Origin: Cyclina sinensis
Lineage: Eukaryota; Mollusca; Bivalvia; Venerida; Veneridae
Direction: 5' to 3'
NCBI GenBank assembly: GCA_012932295.1
Contig: JAAONU010000002.1
Coordinates: 34,001,485 to 34,065,484, forward strand
DNA: 64,000 nt
In this document: positions 60,960-64,000 of the stretch, piece after piece
How the letters are laid out: every line of letters begins with the position of its first letter
How positions within the stretch are numbered: position 1 is the stretch's first letter
Made by a program: the position numbers and the translations under genes
Notes under the pieces: model-generated
What the model saw: the letters and a program-made list of their open reading frames with translations, nothing else
Told to the model about the DNA's origin: nothing
Database searches by the model: none

Positions 60960-62920
60960 AATGCATTTTATTTGCATTCATGCGCTTAGTGAATTTTTTT
61001 TTCGCAGTAGTACCAATGCGTTCGAAAGATATTTGAAGCGACCGAACTAATGCTTCAGTGTTATCAAGATATGTCAGCTGTCACTCTTTTGCAAAAAAAA
61101 ACCAAACAAAAAACAACAACAACAACACACGAGACATTTTAGAAATAATACCGTGCGCACTGAGCATTTTACCTAAAAAAGTATGCAAACAATATCTGAG
61201 CAAAAGTATCTTGAAAGAATGTTTAAGCAATAAAAGCAGCTATAAATTACGTTTTAGCTATAGAACTATGTATGTGAATAAAAGTATCATACACAGATAA
61301 CGTTTTAGCAATAGAATCATGTACCTGAATAAAAGTATCATACACACATAACATTTTAGCAATAGAATCACGTACCTAAATAAAAGTATCATATACACAT
61401 AACGTTTTAGCAATAGAATCATGTTCCTAAATAAAATTATCGTATACACATAACGTTTTAGCAATAGAACCATGTACCTGATTAAAATAATCATATACAC
61501 ATAACGTTTCAGCAATAGAATCATGTTCCTAAATAAAATTATCGTATACACATAACGTTTAAACTATAGAACCATGTACCTGAATAAAAGTATCATATAC
61601 ACATAACGTTTTAGCTACAGAACCATGTACCTGAATAAAAGTATCATATACACATAACGTTAAAGCTACAGAAGCATGTACTTGAATAAAAGTATCATAC
61701 ACACTTAACGTTTTAGCTACAGAACTATGTACCTGAATAAAAGTATCATACACACATAACATTTTAGCAACAGAACCATGTACCTGAATAGAAGAATCAT
61801 ATACACATAACGTTTTAGCAATAGAACCATGTACCTGAATAAAAGTATCATATACACATAACATTTTAGCAATAGAATCATGTTCCTAAATAAAATTATC
61901 GTATACACATAACGTTCTAGCTATAGAACCATGTACCTGAATAAAAGTATCATATACACATAACGTTAAAGCTACAGAAGCATGTACTTGAATAAAAGTA
62001 TCATACACACTTAACGTTTTAGCTACAGAACTATGTACCTGAATAAAAGTATCATACACACATAACATTTTAGCAATAGAACCATGTACCTGAATAAAAG
62101 AATCATATACACATAACGTTTTAGCAATAGAACCATGTACCTGAATAAAAGTATCATATACACATAACATTTTAGCAATAGAATCATGTTCCTAAATAAA
62201 ATTATCGTATACACATAACGTTCTAGCAATAGAACCATGTACCTGAATAAAATGATCGTATACACATAACGTTCTAGCAATAGAACTATGTACCTGAATT
62301 AAAGTATCATATACACATAAGGTTTAATCAATAAAAACATCTTTACAGAATGATCTTACAATAGTATCATTTACACAGAAAGTTTAATCAATAAAAATAT
62401 GTATTCAGAAAGTTTTATCAATAGTATCATGTACCAAGACTTTTTTGACATACAAGCATTTATACAGAAATAGTATCATAAACAAATAACATTTGAAAGA
62501 ATACTTTAACAGTAGTATCGTATACACAGATCGTTTTCGCAAGAAAGACATATAAATAGAATACTTGAGCAAAAGAATCATGTAGACAGAACGTTTCAAC
62601 AATCAAAGCATGTACACAGAATATTTGAGTAACAAAATCATTTACACAAACTGTTTAAGCAATAAAACCATGCACATTGAAAATCTTAGAAATAGAATGC
62701 ACAGTATTTAAGAAAGAATATCAATTCACTCAGAACATAAGAGCAAAAGTCCTTGCATACAATTTAAGAATAAAACAATAAACTCACCAATAAGCTTTGA
62801 GATCCTGGACAAATAGTATTTCATAAATAAAATTCATACAGAATAGGCAACTGAGAATTTAAAACATAAATTACTAAATACTACTGGTACACAGAATGAC
62901 AAGGATCATTTTTGTTTTAA
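60960..62920. repeat. Duplicated flank with expanded satellite, right copy
   Basis: Same order of landmarks as 55590-56620: the GAAGCGACCGAACT phrase (61031-61047), ATCAAGATATGTCAGCTG (61066-61083), a satellite block, then TTCACTCAGAACATAAGAGC and ACTGAGAATTTAAAACAT. The right copy is longer mainly because its satellite has amplified. It lies 235 bp after the second microseminoprotein-like copy, so gene and flank were probably duplicated together. Confidence 0.8.
61240..62330. repeat. 51-bp minisatellite, about 21 copies, with higher-order period
   Basis: The unit is 51 bp, of the form ACATAACGTTTTAGCAATAG, AACCATGTACCTGAATAAAA, GTATCATATAC. Because 51 is divisible by three, minus-strand frames stay open across many units and read as a 17-residue repeat; these are not considered genes. 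Blocks starting near 61864 and 62170 (minus reading) are nearly the same order of variant units, giving a 306-bp (six-unit) higher-order repeat. Shorter degenerate units continue to about 62700. Confidence 0.92.
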
Positions 62921-64000
62921 AATTTTTCAAGTTGCGCAGTACTTATAAAAGAATACAATAAGAGAGATGAAAATAAAAAAGCAAGGTCAGCTTCATCACT
63001 GCAGTCTTTGTTTTTGACAAACAACAGAAGTTCAATGTCACTGATGACATAGGTATAGGAATTAAAACATTTTATTTTTAGGAACGACCACTTTTATACG
63101 TAACGGCATATTAAGATAAGAGGATTTCGTAAAATAACACGACATACCTAACAGTTCAATGCACTAAAAGTTACTTCGAAGGGCAAAATCTAAGATGATA
63201 AACGGAAGGATTGAACAAAAATGAAAAACAAACAAAACGAACAATGACAAGGAAAAAAACGCATAGAGCAGAATCGTGATGAAGATGATGTAAAAAATTA
63301 TTGCCATATCTAATCAACATATACTAGGAACATAAACTGGTACTTAAGCATACGCGTGAATGAAAAATCAACTATTTTTCATACAAACAGTATAGCCGTA
63401 ACGCATGACCTTGAGATTTTCATTAACACGTATATTTAATATCCCAGTTGTGGTCCTAGCACCGGTGATCCAATCTATTCTTATGTTCTTCAAAGTAAGC
63501 AAACATCATATATTCAACGGACGAAACGACTCGTTCTTGTGAACCTGACCACTGTATTGTACCTAAAACGAATCATAGCACTTGCTAGGGATGAGTTACC
63601 GGGAATGAATTAACTATCCAAAGACTGAATCAAAACGTATAAACAATTTCATTGGCAGGCATCGTGTTGTCTTTGAAATTTGTACCATGTTTTCATAATA
63701 ATAATAATAATAATAATCTGAAGGTAATTTCTTTCTTATTTTATTAAAGTACTATTCTTCCACTTGAAGGAAACTTTCTTGTGAAACAGTAAAAATGTTT
63801 TGCCCTTTGTTCTTAATATGGAAGAGGTGTCTTCCTGTCCTTTTTAAACACGAGTTTGACAGTGTTGCGATAGTGTTCAAAAAAGTATGAGTGACTATAA
63901 GAGATATGGTATTGTTACGTTCAAAAAGATTGGAAGGTCGACCTAACGTGCTGATTAAGGCTTTAAATAGGATATAATTTTGGTCAATGTTACATTAATG
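62921..64000. other. Right edge of window, no gene seen
   Basis: AT-rich DNA with an (ATA)n run at 63696-63717. If the tandem duplication continues, a third microseminoprotein-like copy would lie beyond the window, but none is visible here. Confidence 0.35.

Noticed and set aside
61258..62280. Minus-strand ORFs with a 17-residue repeat (VYDTFIQVHGS type)
   Set aside because: The 51-bp unit keeps any stop-free frame open; unit variants include frame stops and the peptide has no secretion or domain signal.
61240..62330. Regular repeats considered as a CRISPR array
   Set aside because: Head-to-tail 51-bp units without unique spacers in a eukaryotic intron-rich context.

Overview
This window looks like intron-rich, AT-rich animal nuclear DNA, most likely from a bivalve mollusc. 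The evidence is a molluscan-type secreted tyrosinase-like gene, spliced genes with GT/AG introns, two tandem beta-microseminoprotein-like genes, and many bivalve-style repeats (tRNA-derived SINEs, MITEs, satellites). The species cannot be named from the sequence alone.

Layout. (1) 1-9182: the 5' part of RRP1 (ribosomal RNA processing protein 1) on the minus strand. Exon 1 is at 9059-9182 and exon 2 at 503-585; the gene continues off the left edge. Its intron 1 holds an apparently complete 5.35-kb DNA transposon (3463-8816). It has short inverted termini, an exact 8-bp target duplication and an intact 1101-codon ORF, and I cannot assign it to a superfamily. (2) 9183-13880: AMZ2 (archaemetzincin-2, a zinc metalloprotease) on the plus strand, apparently divergent from RRP1 across a very compact promoter with an ETS-type site. 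(3) 13881-18780: repeats and one unassigned minus-strand ORF. (4) 18781-41950: complete NOMO (nodal modulator, an ER translocon-associated membrane protein) on the minus strand. I could join 29 coding exons into 1193 residues. Its introns carry SINEs, MITEs, a long hairpin and a 167-bp tandem repeat. (5) 44387-48526: a five-exon secreted tyrosinase-like gene on the minus strand. CuA looks intact, but two of the three CuB histidine positions are changed, so it is probably a pseudoenzyme. (6) 51539-60725: two tandem beta-microseminoprotein-like genes on the plus strand. The first is intact. The second has an ACG in place of the start ATG and a frame-disrupting length change in exon 3. (7) 55590-62920: each microseminoprotein-like gene is followed by related satellite-bearing DNA, so the duplicated unit includes this flank. 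The second block has expanded into a 51-bp minisatellite with a six-unit (306-bp) higher-order period. A 902-bp fold-back element sits in intron 1 of the second gene.

The genes do not form one pathway. RRP1 (nucleolus), AMZ2 and NOMO (ER) are conserved housekeeping genes. The tyrosinase-like and microseminoprotein-like genes are secreted, lineage-specific families. The most unusual items are the unclassified transposon, the copper-site-deficient tyrosinase, the fold-back element and the duplicated gene-plus-satellite unit.
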